64,000 nt of DNA from assembly GCF_040869045.1 (NCBI RefSeq), contig NC_090320.1:144978941-145042940 (forward strand), in the 5' to 3' direction. The notes beneath the pieces were generated by a model. It made no database searches and was not told the DNA's origin. It was given only the letters and a program-made list of their open reading frames with translations. A program made the translations under genes and the position numbers. Shown here in pieces: positions 1 through 11,345 of the stretch. Source of the stretch: Eurosta solidaginis (Eukaryota > Arthropoda > Insecta > Diptera > Tephritidae). Numbering within the stretch: the first letter of the stretch is position 1; each line of letters begins with the position of its first letter.

Positions 1-745
1 GGGCGGAGCCACGCCCATTTTGAAATTTTCTTTTATTTTTGTATTTTGTTGCATCATATCATTACTGGAGTTGAATTTTGACTTAATTTACTTATATACA
101 GTAAAGATATTAAATTTTTTGTTAAAATTTGAATTAAAAAAAAATTTTTTTTAAATAGTGGGCGTGTTCTTCATCCAATTTTGCTAATTTTCAGCATATT
201 CAGCACATATATAGTAATAGTAGTAACGTTCCTGCCAAATTTCATCATGATATCTTCAACGACTGCCAAATTACAGCTTGCAAAACTTTTAAATTACCTT
301 CTTGTAAAAGTGGGCGGTGCCACGCCCATTGTCCAAAATCTTACTAATTTTCTATTCTGCGTCATAACGTCAACCCATCTACCAAGTTTCATCGCTTTAA
401 CCACCTTTGGCAATGAATTATCGCATTTTTTCGGTTTTTCGAAATTTTCGATATCGAAAAAGTGGGCGTGGTTATATTCCGATATCGTTCATTTTAAATA
501 GCGATCTGAGATGAGTGCTCAGGAACCTACATACCAAATTTCATCAAGATACCTCAAAATTTACTCAAGTTATCGTGTTAACGGACGGACGGACGGACGG
601 ACATGGCTCAATCAAATTTTTTTTGGATCCTGATTATTTTGATATATGGAAGTCTATATCTATCTCGATTCCTTTATATATGTACAACCAACCGTTATCC
701 AATCAAACTTAATATACTCTGTGAGCTCTGCTCAACTGAGTATAA
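1..745. repeat. Interspersed repeat with (ACGG)n core
   Basis: The stretch has repeated GGGCGG/CACGCCC-type blocks near 1, 158, 309 and 460, then an (ACGG)5 microsatellite at 581-602 followed by ACATGGCTC, and ends at 706-748 with a segment containing TATACTCTGTGAGCTCTGCTC and GAGTATAAAAA. I recognise this arrangement from memory as a common dipteran dispersed repeat of unclear class. The short open frames here carry no recognisable domain and I treat them as chance. No TSD can be tested because the left edge is cut by the window. Confidence 0.6.
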
Positions 746-1678
746 AAAATCACAAACACTTTTCACTTATATATACATGTAAATATACGTGTGTAAATTA
801 ACGTGTATTTGTAAATTATTGGTATATATGTACATGTATGTATTAGAAGATAATACCTTTAAGTTTGTATGAATATTTTTTTTTTGAAAGTTCCTATAGG
901 GACGAAAATATCTCAAACTTAGTTGTATGCGCTAGAATAAGTACAAATGTACATGCGCAATATATAAACGTATGTATATATAATTGTTTGTGCGAACGTA
1001 TGCACGTGAATAAAGGAGCTGCTCTATTTTTGTTTTGATTCGCTTCTTCGTCGCTTTAATTTCGCGTTTCTTCTGTGAAGCTGAGTGCGCTTGATTGCAC
1101 TGTTGGGAGAGTGCAGCAAAGAAAGATGAAAAAATTGCAAATTTGAGAGAGGTTGAGAAATTTGATCAGCAGTACACATTTCTCGTTGCTAATGTAGCTA
1201 TACGTGCTTGGAGAATGTCGCTGGAAGAGCTACTTGACCGTGTGAGTAAACACGTATGATGTTCTCTGAGTGGAGAAGTACGAATGCTGGAAAAGCAACT
1301 AGAAATTATTTGTACATGAATGTAAGTATGTACATACGTATGAATATTATACTTTTCTATATGCTGCGAAGCAGAAAAAGTGACTTGGAAGTTGAACTGT
1401 ATCGCCAAGTTCAACGATCTGTGGCGAACAACGGGGTAAACTCAGCTGTAGGAGAAATTTTTGCTGATGTTGTTCTTGCACAGTGGGTTTGAGTAGGCAA
1501 GTAAACTGCAATTTATGTTGGTTGAATACCACTGAAAATTTTTACATACACATATATATATATATAATTGACGGATTTTGCTTATTGGTATAGCGGAATA
1601 TTTTCTCCCAATTTTTGGTTGCAAAAAAGTTGCAGTAAAACCAACGGTAAGAAAATTTCCGCAATATATATATACGTG
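746..1678. other. No recognised gene or element
   Basis: AT-rich DNA with TATG/TACA-rich simple sequence. Several open frames of 60-82 codons overlap on both strands at 1166-1624, but none has a motif I recognise, and their mutual overlap suggests chance. Nothing supportable is annotated here. Confidence 0.5.
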
Positions 1679-1860
1679 GTTGTTGTTGTTGTTGTTGTAG
1701 CGATTAGGTTACTCCCCGAAGGCTTTGGGGAGTGTTATCGATGTGATGGTCCTTTGTCGGATACAGATCCGATACGCTCCGGTAACACAGCACCATTAAG
1801 GTGCTGGCCCGACCATCTCGGGAACGATTTATATGGCCACATTGAACCTTCAGGCCATCA
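1679..1860 (-). mobile_element. (CAA)n-tailed SINE-like element, copy 1
   Basis: The element begins on the plus strand with (TTG)5 followed by TAGCGATTAGG, then a GC-richer body containing GGGGAGTGTTATCGA and GACCATCTCGGGAACG. The same body occurs at 30192-30370 (same orientation) and 32067-32240 (opposite orientation), so this is a dispersed repeat of about 180 bp. Read on the minus strand it ends in (CAA)n, like a retroposon tail. Copy 2 has a clear TSD, which supports retroposition; none is evident at this copy. Confidence 0.65.
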
Positions 1861-2749
1861 GTTTACAAAAAACTATCTAACTTTTGTGGAAAAAGGTTGT
1901 ATTATATTTTATATTTTTTATGAAAAATAAAAAAACTGCCTACTCAACGATTCTTGTGATTAATGCTGCTTATATTGTTGTTGTTGATTAGCTGGCTGTT
2001 GTTGCTGATGCTTAGCTGCTGGGTAAAGATGATTTCGATAATTTCAAAACTTCTTCCAACCTGGCACTTAAGATTAGTACGCCCACAATTTTCAAATAAA
2101 AATGTCTTCTTTTTTAAAAATTTAAATTTTTTTAGCAATTTTTTTGTAAATATAGAAGTGCATGTATTTAATTTATTTTTGTATTTTTTGGCCGAGCTTT
2201 TTTTCAATATTTTGTTTTTTTTTTGAATTTGCTCGATTTTCTGTTTGGGGTGGATTGGGTTTTCACTTTATTTTTTGCGTTTTGCAATTTTTTTCCACAA
2301 AATTTTTTTGTTTATATTTGTATGCTTTTTTGTAATTAGGTAAATTTTTTCTTTTTTCTACTCAATTTTAACTCACTGCGTCTTTTGTGTTTTTAATTGT
2401 TTATTTATTTTTTTTAAGCGAACGAAATTTTTCGATTAAAATTTAATAATATTTTAGGCAAAGCCAATTCCCAGGTACAGGGAACAAACACGTAGCCCTA
2501 AAACACACAAAAATAAACGAGCACACCAAAAGCAAAAAGGCGAAGATCACTGACTTCAACCTGCCACAATCAACCGCACCAGTCTCCAAGGCATAAAAAC
2601 AGGTACATACGAAGCAATCCTAATGCAGGTATAACCACACAGGCACGCTACACAAAACAGCCGCATTTGGTATCATCTACGCCAATACCTGAATGTAATA
2701 TAAATACTGCACAACTGATAACAAATCAGAACGATCAACGACACTTAAG
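1861..2749. other. No recognised gene; Q/N-rich open frame and T-rich tract
   Basis: 1944-2207 (minus) is an 87-codon frame with runs of Ser, Asn and Gln encoded by GTT/GTTGTT repeats; it has no domain and may be a simple-sequence artefact. 2200-2450 is T-rich. 2455-2740 is C/A-rich and leads directly into the transposase remnant at 2750, so it may be that element's 5' untranslated region. Confidence 0.4.
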
Positions 2750-4814
2750 ATGGCAGCAAAACAATCATCAACTACTCACCCTGTCGGAAAATCAACAACA
2801 CAAAGCAGTTTAGTTATAACCGTGCCAAGAACGGAGCTTTTTGACATTTGGGTTCAACATTCGAAGGAAACTAGATATAAAGAATTATTGAGTTTTGTTT
2901 TACTTAGGTACGATTTAAGCGAAGCAGCCGAGTATTCGATAAAAAGTTTAAGCTTACAAATATCGGCATATTTGTCGAAGCTGGATTAAAAGTGGAACAC
3001 TTCTGGAAGCCATAAGGAGCGATTTTTGAATAAAAACTCGGAGTGGCTTTCGGGTCCAGACTTCACATTTACAATAACGGTGGATTCAAAGTTGCCATCA
3101 GACCAACCAACCACTTTTTCAGGTAACGCCGGCCCCGGAAGACGAAAGAAGGACTTTGTTAGCTGCAGTGAAAAAACCAAACGGCGTCGAGTGGATGACC
3201 TCTTGCAATCTAGAAGTCCTGGTGAGTTACTTTATGCGGCAGAAGTATCAACGCGTATGTTCGGCAACAGAAATGTTGCTAACATTATACATTATACATC
3301 ATAGGAAACCACTCAAATATCCGGCAAAAAGATGACATGTGAGCCAGATGCAAGATGCTTGAGCAAGGTAGAAGCTTTAGTATAAGGTTTATCCATCATT
3401 TTATAGTCTAAGAAAAGCTAAGGCAGAATGCTATCCAAATGAAATTGATGTGGGTGAAACACGTGCGGAAATTAAAGTCCAGTCCGTATTAGATAAAACT
3501 GTTGAGCGTTTAGTTTTAGCAAATCAAGAAGTTTTTGTTAGTTTATTACCTACAAACTTGACGTATACTTTAATCAGCAAGTAGGTTGCGATGAATGCTC
3601 TGGCCATAGCACATATAAGCAAAAGTTTACATGCAGTTCGGACACTGATGAGTTTTTGTTTATATTTTCTTTCGTTCCTCTTCAATTACAGAATGAAAAA
3701 GGTAACATTGTTTGGCAGAATCCTCGACCTTCTATCATGTATTGTCGTCCAATTAAATTTATTTTTTCTAAGGAAACAAAAGATTTTATTGTTTTTGAAA
3801 CGAACAAACTTTTAGAGGAGATAAATGCGATACATGACCGAAGAATACGAAGTTTCCGTAAATCACAATATGCTTCTAACAATGATTGACGGAAAAGTTT
3901 GCAATGCTTTGACTGAAACTTCTTCCGCACAAAAGTGTTATATTTGTGGTGCCACTCCAAAAGATATGAATAATGAGTTACGGGACTTTACGCCTAACCG
4001 AGATAATCTTGGTTTTGGTTTGTCTACTCTCCATGCATAGATAAGATGTTTTGAATGCTTGCTTCACATAAGTTATCGCCTCGAAGTAAAAAAATGGCAG
4101 CTTAGGAATGAGGCAGATAAAGAGAGTGTAAAGCTACGTTCCAACGAAATCCAGAATAAATTTAAAAGTGTACTTGGATTGATAGTAGATAAACCAAAAC
4201 CAGTTTTAGCCAATACCAATGACGGCAACACTGCTCGTAGGTTTTTCGAAAATTCTGAGGCTAGTGCTGAGATTACGGAATTGGATGTAACGCTCATCAA
4301 AAGATTCGACACTCCTTCGCGCATTAGCATCTGGGTAAATATAAATATCAAAAGATTTGAAAAATTTGCGGTCGAGACTAAAAAACTATACATAGATCTC
4401 TATACATGGTTTAATATGCCTGTTACAGTTCATAAAATCTTAGTGCATAGTACTGATATTATAAAATCAGCAATTTTACCTATTGGTCAAGTTTCTGAGG
4501 AAGCACAGGAAGCCCGTAACAAAGATTTGAGACGATTAAGGGTTGATAACACATAAAAGCAGTCGCGTGAAGCCATGAATAGAGATCTTATGAATATGTT
4601 GCTTATAACATCGGATCCTTTAGTTAACAGTTTTAGGGAGATACCTAAGAAAACATTTAAAAGTCTGACTTCAGAAGTCTTAAATTTACTGTCCCCCGAT
4701 AATGTTAAGGAGTCAATAAATACCCCAGTTGTTTCAAGCTTTCACAGTAGTGTTGCTGATGCTCATGACTATTCCACAAGTGACTCATCGAATGAAAGTA
4801 ATGATAGCGAATAA
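2750..4814 (+). pseudogene. RAG1/Transib-like transposase remnant (plus-strand copy)
   Basis: Several frames in series share one family's layout. 2750-2989 is an N-terminal block. 3026-3304 has a Lys/Arg-rich linker with KTKRRRVDDL. About 3656-3889 has YCRPIKFIFSKETKDF. 3825-4040 has a MIDGKVCNALTE block, then a zinc-binding CYICGATPKDMNN motif and LGFGLSTLHA. 4059-4556 ends with LPIGQVSEEAQEARNKDLRR. The final block lines up with the RAG1 catalytic-glutamate region (SEGNESGNK) and CYICG with the RAG1 zinc motif, so I infer a RAG1/Transib-superfamily transposase. Frame changes near 2990, 3590, 3820 and 4040 make it non-functional. The same family recurs on the minus strand at 11346-12560 and 18738-19952. 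No terminal repeats were located. Confidence 0.55.
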
Positions 4815-6149
4815 TAACATAATTATAAAGATAACCTACCCTATAACTTTTTGTTGGATCAGGTTTTATTTAATTTAAATCTATTGGCTTTTCTACTTTG
4901 TATGATACTTTACTTTTAAATTTTTTTAATAAGTAATTTTCACATAATTAATTTAGATATTTACATTGTTATTATTATTATTGTAATTCACTTTTACATT
5001 CCTGACTGGTACTATAAAATAATTTTGTAAAAATTGTAGTGCCAGGATAAATACTCAAATAAATACAAAATATGTATGTACATATGTGCAGTTACTCACA
5101 TAAATAAGTACACACCCCTTTTTGGACAATTCTTACAATTTTCGCTTTCGCAAATTTATTTTAACTAATTTCCCATAAGAAAATTTGTCACGATCTATAA
5201 CAAAAACTAAATTATATTTAAAAAAATGTTTGAAAAATTCGACGAATTTTCATAAAAAATTTAAATTTTTTTTTCGGAACCGTTAGAATTTTTTAGAGTA
5301 TTGAGATTTGTAGTCCATTCAATTTAAGTACAATAAAGTAATATTCTCAAGTCCTTTAAATTTTTTTGGATCTATGTCACTTATTCACATGAGTTACTGT
5401 ATATGAAATAAGCAAATGTATGCATATGAAGTAAAATTTTGGAAAAAATCAAAAAAAAAAAAAACATATGGCTGAAAAAAATGACGTAGTTGTAATAAAT
5501 GACTGCATATGAAACGGAAAATCTCATAAAATAATTTTGTCCAGCTAGCTTGTTCTACACGAAACACTGTGCGATGGAAGCCTGTAAGGGCATAAGTGGT
5601 TTGCTTTATAAAGTGACGCGTGTATTACAGAGTTCGCCTTTACATTTTGGACTTGCAATATTGAAAACAGATGCAATGAGTTGCGAAACGAAAAAACCTC
5701 GTATGAGCCGACCGCCTTTTCTTGACGACCTTTACAACGTAAAAATGCTATGACAAGCATATGAAGCGGCCGATCCCTTAGTAGAAAATGCTGCGATGCC
5801 GATGCCATGGCATCATTGACTCCTAATGGAAACAAAGGCTGATATCCCTCTCTTATCACAGTATAGAGGCTTGCCGACAAGTATTTCGGTTCGCGCCTTG
5901 TTACGATACCGCACAACTGCACAAAGCGATCATAAACTGTTCCTATGTGCGATTACAAGCTCCATACCTGTGAGCAATGTAAGAAACACTTTTCTTCATT
6001 TTTAAGTACCAAAAGAGAAGATTATGTACACAATAACGGACGGCCGAATTTTGGTTTCGTCACCCGATTTTATTTATATAGTTAGTTGTGAAGGATAATA
6101 ATTATCAAGACATATATATGTATCTATAATTTGTTTAAAATTGAGTAGG
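4815..6149. other. AT-rich stretch without recognised gene
   Basis: 4815-5540 is AT-rich and may include the 3' part of the preceding transposon; an imperfect palindrome (TGGTACTA...TAGTGCCA) lies at 5006-5045. A 125-codon minus frame at 5545-5922 starts with Met but has no domain I know; it could be a retroelement fragment. 6001-6149 shows nothing specific. Confidence 0.4.
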
Positions 6150-7649
6150 TTAGGTTAGGTTGAACTGGCCGGTCCATGAGGACCTCACATAGACTGATTG
6201 AATCCGTAGTTTTACCAGAAGTTTGTTTTAACGACCAAACTGAAAAACCCTATCAAAACCAGGACCTATGTTATAAAATAACTCCGTCCTCTTGGCAAAT
6301 ACTAGAAGCTTCCTAGGACTTAAGCCGTTTGCTCCTTCTATATCTGACAGCTGTATCACTCCTAATAGCTGGAGTCTTAGCCTGGCAAGTGCAGGGCACG
6401 AGCACAGAACGTGCTCGATCGTTTCCTCCTCCAACCCGCACTTCCTACATCTGCTGTCACTGACCCAGCCTAATTTAAAGGCATGTGACGCCAGGAGGCA
6501 GTGTCCAGTCAGAATACCCGTCATAAGTCTCTCTTTTGAATGATAGAAGCAACTGTGTTAGTCTAAGGTTGTAAGACCTACACATAATCTTCGACACTTT
6601 ACAGCCCCGCGCTTGAACCCACGCCTTTTCCGCTAGGTCGATCATGTGCACCTCTCGCCTTCGCTTAATCTCGCCCAATCTAATTGGGACGTCTATGGAG
6701 CAAGCTTCAAGGGATGCGCCCTTTTTAGCTAGTTCGTCCGCTTTTTCATTCCCATCTATTCCCATATGCCCTGGGACCCAATATAGATGTATGCTTCTCC
6801 CTGTCCCGATTCTCTCCAGAGACTGCTTACACTCTAACACGCACTTAGATGCTGTGCTATGCGAGATTATTGCCTTAACTGCTGCTTGACTGTCAATATA
6901 AAAGTTAACACGGTTGCAGCTTAAGCTATTCTCTTCCAGGGTTTCTACTGCTTTGGTTACGGCTAATATTTCCGCTTGGAAAACGCTACAGTAATCCGGC
7001 AGCCTGTAGGATCTACTTATTTCCGGATCAGCGCAGTATACCGCAGTCCCTACTCCTTCCACTACTTTGGAACCATCGGTGTACACATGTATCGCCTCGT
7101 CCGTCATTTGCGCATCCTTGCGCCAACCGTCCACCTCTATTGTGGCATTAAGATCTCCCTCGAAGCGCAGATAGGGAATCAGGTAGTCTGTTTGTCTTGT
7201 GATTGATCACGGTATACTACTATGGCCATATGGTCGTCGCTCAAGCTGCCCGAAGCACCGAGCCTGGTTGCGGTCGTTAATGCTTTGTTCTTTGCTACCA
7301 GTAGTGGAATTCACTAACTTTTTTAACGACATTTGCCATCGCTTTATTTACGAATCGACAACTATAACGAATGGTAAGCATCGATAGTCTGCATACCCCC
7401 TCTAATTTTTTTTAGGTATGTTGTTTTTTGTGTGGCTTTTTACCAAACAAGAACTCCATAGTATAGAATAGGGCTTACAATCGCTATAAAAACCCAATGA
7501 GAAAGAGAGGGCGATAGGCCCCACGTACACCCCAGCATTCTTTTACATGCATAGAGTGCCGTTGAGGCCTTCTTGACCCTCTCCTCCACGTTGAGCTTCC
7601 ATGGCAGCTTACTGTCTAGGATGATTCCTAGATAGTTTTCAGCTAAGAA
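6150..7649 (-). pseudogene. LOA/I-like LINE, 3' half (RNase H and zinc knuckle)
   Basis: Read right to left: a thumb/linker region (7640-7400), an RNase H domain (7134-6475) and a C-terminal zinc knuckle (6524-6228). RNase H shows its first acidic site in VYTDGSK, a second Asp in NFYIDSQAAVKA, and VPGHMGIDGNEKADELAKKG near the end. The knuckle reads CRKCGLEEETIEHVLCSC, i.e. C-x2-C-x8-H-x4-C. LINE ORF2s of the LOA/I group carry RNase H plus such a knuckle, which fits. The reading frame breaks near 6475-6524 and a segment of about 130 bp is replaced by unrelated sequence at 7300-7400, judged against the homologous copy at 57856-60275. The 3' end near 6150 carries a TTAGG-like run. The 5' side stops at Gypsy sequence at 7650. 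Confidence 0.8.
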
Positions 7650-7655
7650 TTACTA

Positions 7656-8543
7656 ATGTCCGAGGATATAGCAGGGCTATCCAACGTAGCCACGCACAAG
7701 ATAGTGATGAGAGACGACCGCCCCTTAAAACAAAGGTATTACCCGAAGAATCCAAAGGGAAAGTTAAACGTGGTGACAGATGCACTTTCGAGACAGCCGA
7801 TGGACGAGCAACTAAGCACGTTCACGGTAGAGCAAGGCAAAGACGAGTGCAAGTGGCTGAAAGCGAAGATGGCAGAGGTGAGAAAGGCTCCGGAGAAATT
7901 CCCAGACTATGTGATCGAGGGCGGAAAGCTATACAGGAGAATAGAGAGTCAAGTTGATGATGAAGACGCAGTACCGTGGAAGCTATGTGTACCGACCCCA
8001 TACAGGCGCAGAGTGCTGGCGGAAATTCATGACACACCAAGCGCAGGACACATGGGCGTTCGAAAATCTATTGCACGAGCGACGACACGATATTAATGGC
8101 CCGGAATGTTCAGAGACGTAAGGAAGTGCGTACAGCAATGTCATGGATGTCAGATATACAAACCTAGTCAACAACAGGCCGCGGGTAAGATCTTAACTAA
8201 AATTCCAGAAGAACCATGGGCAGCAGTGTGTGCACGCTCAAAACATGGTAATACAATGGCATTAGTTTTCGTTGACAGATTTTCAAAATGGGTGGAGATA
8301 ATGGCAATTAGAAAGGCAACAACAGAGAGCGTAATGCGAGGATTTGGAGAGAGAATTTTGGCACGATTTGGCATTCCAAAGGTATTAATCACAGACAACG
8401 GAGCGCAGTTCGTGAGCAAACGTTTTAAGAAGTACTTGGAGGAGCTTGGCGTAAAACACCAGCTGACAGCACCATACACACCGCAGGAGAACCCGACAGA
8501 AAGAGCGAACCGCACCACTCGCATTAAGCACAAACGTATGTGA
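7656..8543 (+). pseudogene. Gypsy pol remnant: RT N-terminus fused to integrase
   Basis: The first ~33 residues (AGLSNVATHKIVMRDDRPLK region) resemble the start of Gypsy reverse transcriptase. They run straight into KLNVVTDALSRQP, which normally follows RNase H, so the RT and RNase H cores were lost in one in-frame deletion near 7757. Integrase follows: zinc finger H-x-H-C-C (HDTPSAGHMG...CHGCQIYK, 8027-8160), then the catalytic core with Asp in VFVDRFSKW (~8275), Asp in ITDNGAQF (~8395) and Glu in TPQENPTERANR (~8490). A stop at 8094-8096 (TAA where the family usually has Tyr-Trp) splits the frame, and the frame ends at 8543. Integrase motifs are therefore present but the protein is broken. 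Confidence 0.8.
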
Positions 8544-9087
8544 ATCGACCGGGTACAGTCCAGCATATGTAGTACAAGGCAGACAACCAAGGGCCCCCAA
8601 TAGCCTTTATGACGAGCATACATTCGGTACAGGTGAGAGAGAAGCTAATCCAGCGGAGAAATCGATGAAGATGAAGGAGATATTCGAGATGGTACGACGG
8701 AAGCAAGAGCGAGCATCAGCAGAGCAAGCAAAGGATTATAATTTAAGAAGAAGGCTATGACGACCGGCTATAGGCGACCTAGTGCTGGTAAAGGAGCATC
8801 AGCTGTCAAAAGCGGTGGATAACTTTGCAGCCAAACTAGCGCCCAGGTACAGTGGACCTCACAGAGTAACGAACTTTGTATCACCAGTGGTCGTAGAACT
8901 AGACAAAGTTTTCAGAGGAAGGAGGAGGACAGCCCACTTAAGTGAGCTGAAAGCATACCACACAACCGACGCCGCCGACAACAACGAATCCAGGAAGCAA
9001 AGGCATGAACAGAGTAACAAGAAGAACGCTAGTGAACAGCAAACAATATTTCCGAGGTACAACAACAGAGATAGAACAGCAAGGTAG
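8544..9087 (+). pseudogene. Gypsy integrase C-terminal region
   Basis: Translation continues in another frame as a TGYSPAYVVQGRQPR segment typical of Gypsy integrase. After an in-frame TGA at 8758-8760 comes a basic region (8782-9087) with RPAIGDLVLVKE and PRYSGPHRVTNFVSP, matching the usual small beta-barrel DNA-binding tail of Gypsy integrases. The C-terminus is Asn/Gln/Lys-rich with no further domain. Confidence 0.65.
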
Positions 9088-9948
9088 CCATCTGTGGTAC
9101 GTTTACACGAGTCAGCGAAGGGACCGAGAGACAACAAGGAGAGAACCAAAGTACAAGCCAACAGCTGGTAGCATACAGAGACGCTCAAGGGCAAAGCAAT
9201 ACGGAGAATCAGGTACACGTCGCTCGAGGAACCCAAGTACAGATCGCCAGAGAACCGATACATGGAACAAGATTACACCTAGGGAGGCAGTTCGCTGTAG
9301 CGGCCCTAAATGAAAACACACCCCGAGACAACTCCGTAATAGCGGACTATTACGTGAGATTCTACTGCAACTCGACTCAAATCGGTAGTGACGTACACGC
9401 CCAATCGGAACAGCATCAAATCATACATGAAGAAATTTCATTTCAAGAAGTACCCGGACTTCGAATCAACCACTAAAGCCCGTAAACTCTAACCACAATT
9501 AGATAATCACATAAATGTACTTCTTAACTAGGCTCAAGATGTACAACGTTTTTACAAAACAAAATAAAAATTCACCATATACGGTGGGAACACCCTAAGG
9601 AAAATCCACCAGTTTTTCATTTACAGTATAGACTGGAATCACACACCACCGATGGGAAAGGAAGCAAAACGCCAACAACGAACGACGACAGCGAAATATT
9701 TAGCCGTATGGCCAGCGAGGTCAACGGCAGCCTCAGCAAGAGCAACAAACACAACGACGACAGCGAAATATTAAGCCATTTGGCCAGCGAGGTCAACGGC
9801 AGCCTCAACGACAACAACAGTGACATATTGAGCCTGATGGCCAGCGACGGCAGTGACGACGAAGGCAGCATGGGCAACCAATTCGGCGTACGGATCACGC
9901 GCATCGGCATGGTGACCGTAAGCTTCGCTGCTGTAGGTGAGGGGGGAG
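9088..9948 (+). other. Gypsy 3' internal region with repeat-coding frame and polypurine tract
   Basis: 9708-9953 is an open frame built from two degenerate ~70-bp repeats encoding MASEVNGSLSKS / LASEVNGSLNDN and ending in an Asp/Ser-rich tract. It might be the C-terminus of an extra ORF, but I cannot identify it. The polypurine tract GTGAGGGGGGAG at 9937-9948 immediately precedes the LTR start at 9949, where plus-strand priming would occur. Confidence 0.5.
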
Positions 9949-11345
9949 TGTGAGGACCCCAAAACCGACGGTTTTGTACCCTCACAACATATATATATAT
10001 TTTTTGTTTCATCTTTTCACATACATGTTATACAAAAATTGAATTTAACTCTGAATTTAACATTTATACATTTTTATGACATGAATTATATCTTTATGAA
10101 TTACACGTCAAAATACATATATGCGGTTGTATATTGCATTATTTACTAAATTGAAGGACAAACTAGACTTGCGCACTTTTGCACGCAATCAAAATATTTA
10201 CATTTACGCCCACATAAATTTCAAATATAGTTCACCCTAACATACACTAAAACATTTGGAAGGGAAGTGGAAACGCACAAAAACATAAAATTGCGCCGGT
10301 CAACCAACCCTTTGCGCATCCAATGCAGCTACAAATACAACATACATAATAATTTGGATAAACGAAGATCAGCAGCAAAAGTCGCCAAAATAAGCGCCGC
10401 TACTAATTGGAACTTTTCGATACATACTTACACACGAGCATACGACACACCAACGCACGCCGTAAGCAGAAGTCGAAAGCATCAAGCGAGGCCAACGCAC
10501 CAGCAGAAGCAAGTGACAGCGAACATACGCATAAACACAAATGATTGAATTCAATGGGTAAAGCGAAGATTTGAAAACACGGCAGGCATACAACAAATGT
10601 ATGTACGAGATTAGGTACATTGTTCGTTATGTATATTAGGGCTCCCGAAAATTGGGATATGAAATGCCGGGATAGCAGAATATCCTACATGATGGAAAGT
10701 ATGCATATATATATATACATATTTACAAACCATAGGCATGATAATGGAAGAAGGGAAAACGTATGTTAGCATATAAGCGTATGTATATACTAATAGAATC
10801 CAGCGAAAGTAGCGTTAGACTAGTATTCGATTTTGAATTTCTACATTTTATAATTGTTATAATTGTTATTGTTAAATTACTGACTGCTTGCGCGCAGTCC
10901 TACATAATTTTACAACGGAGGAATTATTGCAGATGAATTGTTTTTAGGAAATAACCGTCCGCCGGCGTACGAAATCGTATATAAGGGCGACAAGTTAGCT
11001 TGTAAGATCAGAAGCTAGGATATAGGCATATGAGTCAGTGGGCTTCTACCACTGACCAGAACACGACCTGAAGAGTTCTACTTCATTTCGTGATTAGTTC
11101 TATATTCAGTAAGAGGTTTCTACTCCAACTGACGGAGGCTTAGCAGAGAAGTTCTACCTCAGCTACTCTTATCTAGATAGGGACAGAGAATAGGAGTAGC
11201 TATTGAGGACAATAAATTTTTAAATAAACCTTATAACGTTTTCGGAACTCCTTTGTTTATTTATTTCAATCGGAATAGGTTCTCCCACCAACCATAGGAA
11301 CCCTGGACGGACTGGGCATACCTCAGCAGAAATAAGTCCGTCACA
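9949..11345 (+). repeat. Gypsy 3' LTR (1,397 bp)
   Basis: The LTR starts TGTGAGGACCCC directly after the polypurine tract and ends ...GTCCGTCACA, giving inverted ends TGTGA/TCACA. It contains a TATA-like TATATAAG at 10978-10985, and AATAAA at 11211-11216. The right border is set by the return of transposase coding sequence at 11346. Its last ~807 bp are repeated at 17931-18737 as part of the tandem duplication. Confidence 0.7.
10978..10985 (+). promoter_or_regulatory. TATA box of Gypsy LTR
   Basis: TATATAAG followed by a GC-richer segment, placed within the LTR about 230 bp before the AATAAA signal at 11211. This order (TATA, then poly(A) signal) is what an LTR U3-R region needs. The identical motif is present in duplicate copy B near 18370. 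Confidence 0.5.

Larger units (their letters stand above)
7650..11345 (+). mobile_element. Gypsy-type LTR retrotransposon, 5'-truncated and internally deleted
   Basis: The remnant consists of a short piece of the reverse transcriptase N-terminus, integrase, about 0.9 kb of further 3' sequence, a polypurine tract at 9936-9948 and a 3' LTR at 9949-11345. The LTR begins TGTGA and ends TCACA. It lies inside the RAG1/Transib-like transposase that resumes at 11346. There is no 5' LTR; the left edge abuts the LINE at 7649. The rest of the pol domains are missing. Confidence 0.75.

Noticed and set aside
5545..5922. Small protein-coding gene (125 codons, minus)
   Set aside because: No homology recognised, overlapping open frame on the other strand, no codon or splice evidence; left as unassigned.
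6120..6165. Telomeric TTAGG array
   Set aside because: Only about three imperfect units at the 3' end of a LINE; Diptera lack TTAGG telomeres and this is better explained as a LINE tail.
8859..9263. 134-codon minus-strand Leu/Ser-rich frame
   Set aside because: Shadow of the Gypsy integrase C-terminal region; looks hydrophobic only through complementary codons.
10978..11345. Independent host promoter or gene start
   Set aside because: The TATA box and poly(A) signal belong to the Gypsy LTR, whose ends and polypurine tract are visible.
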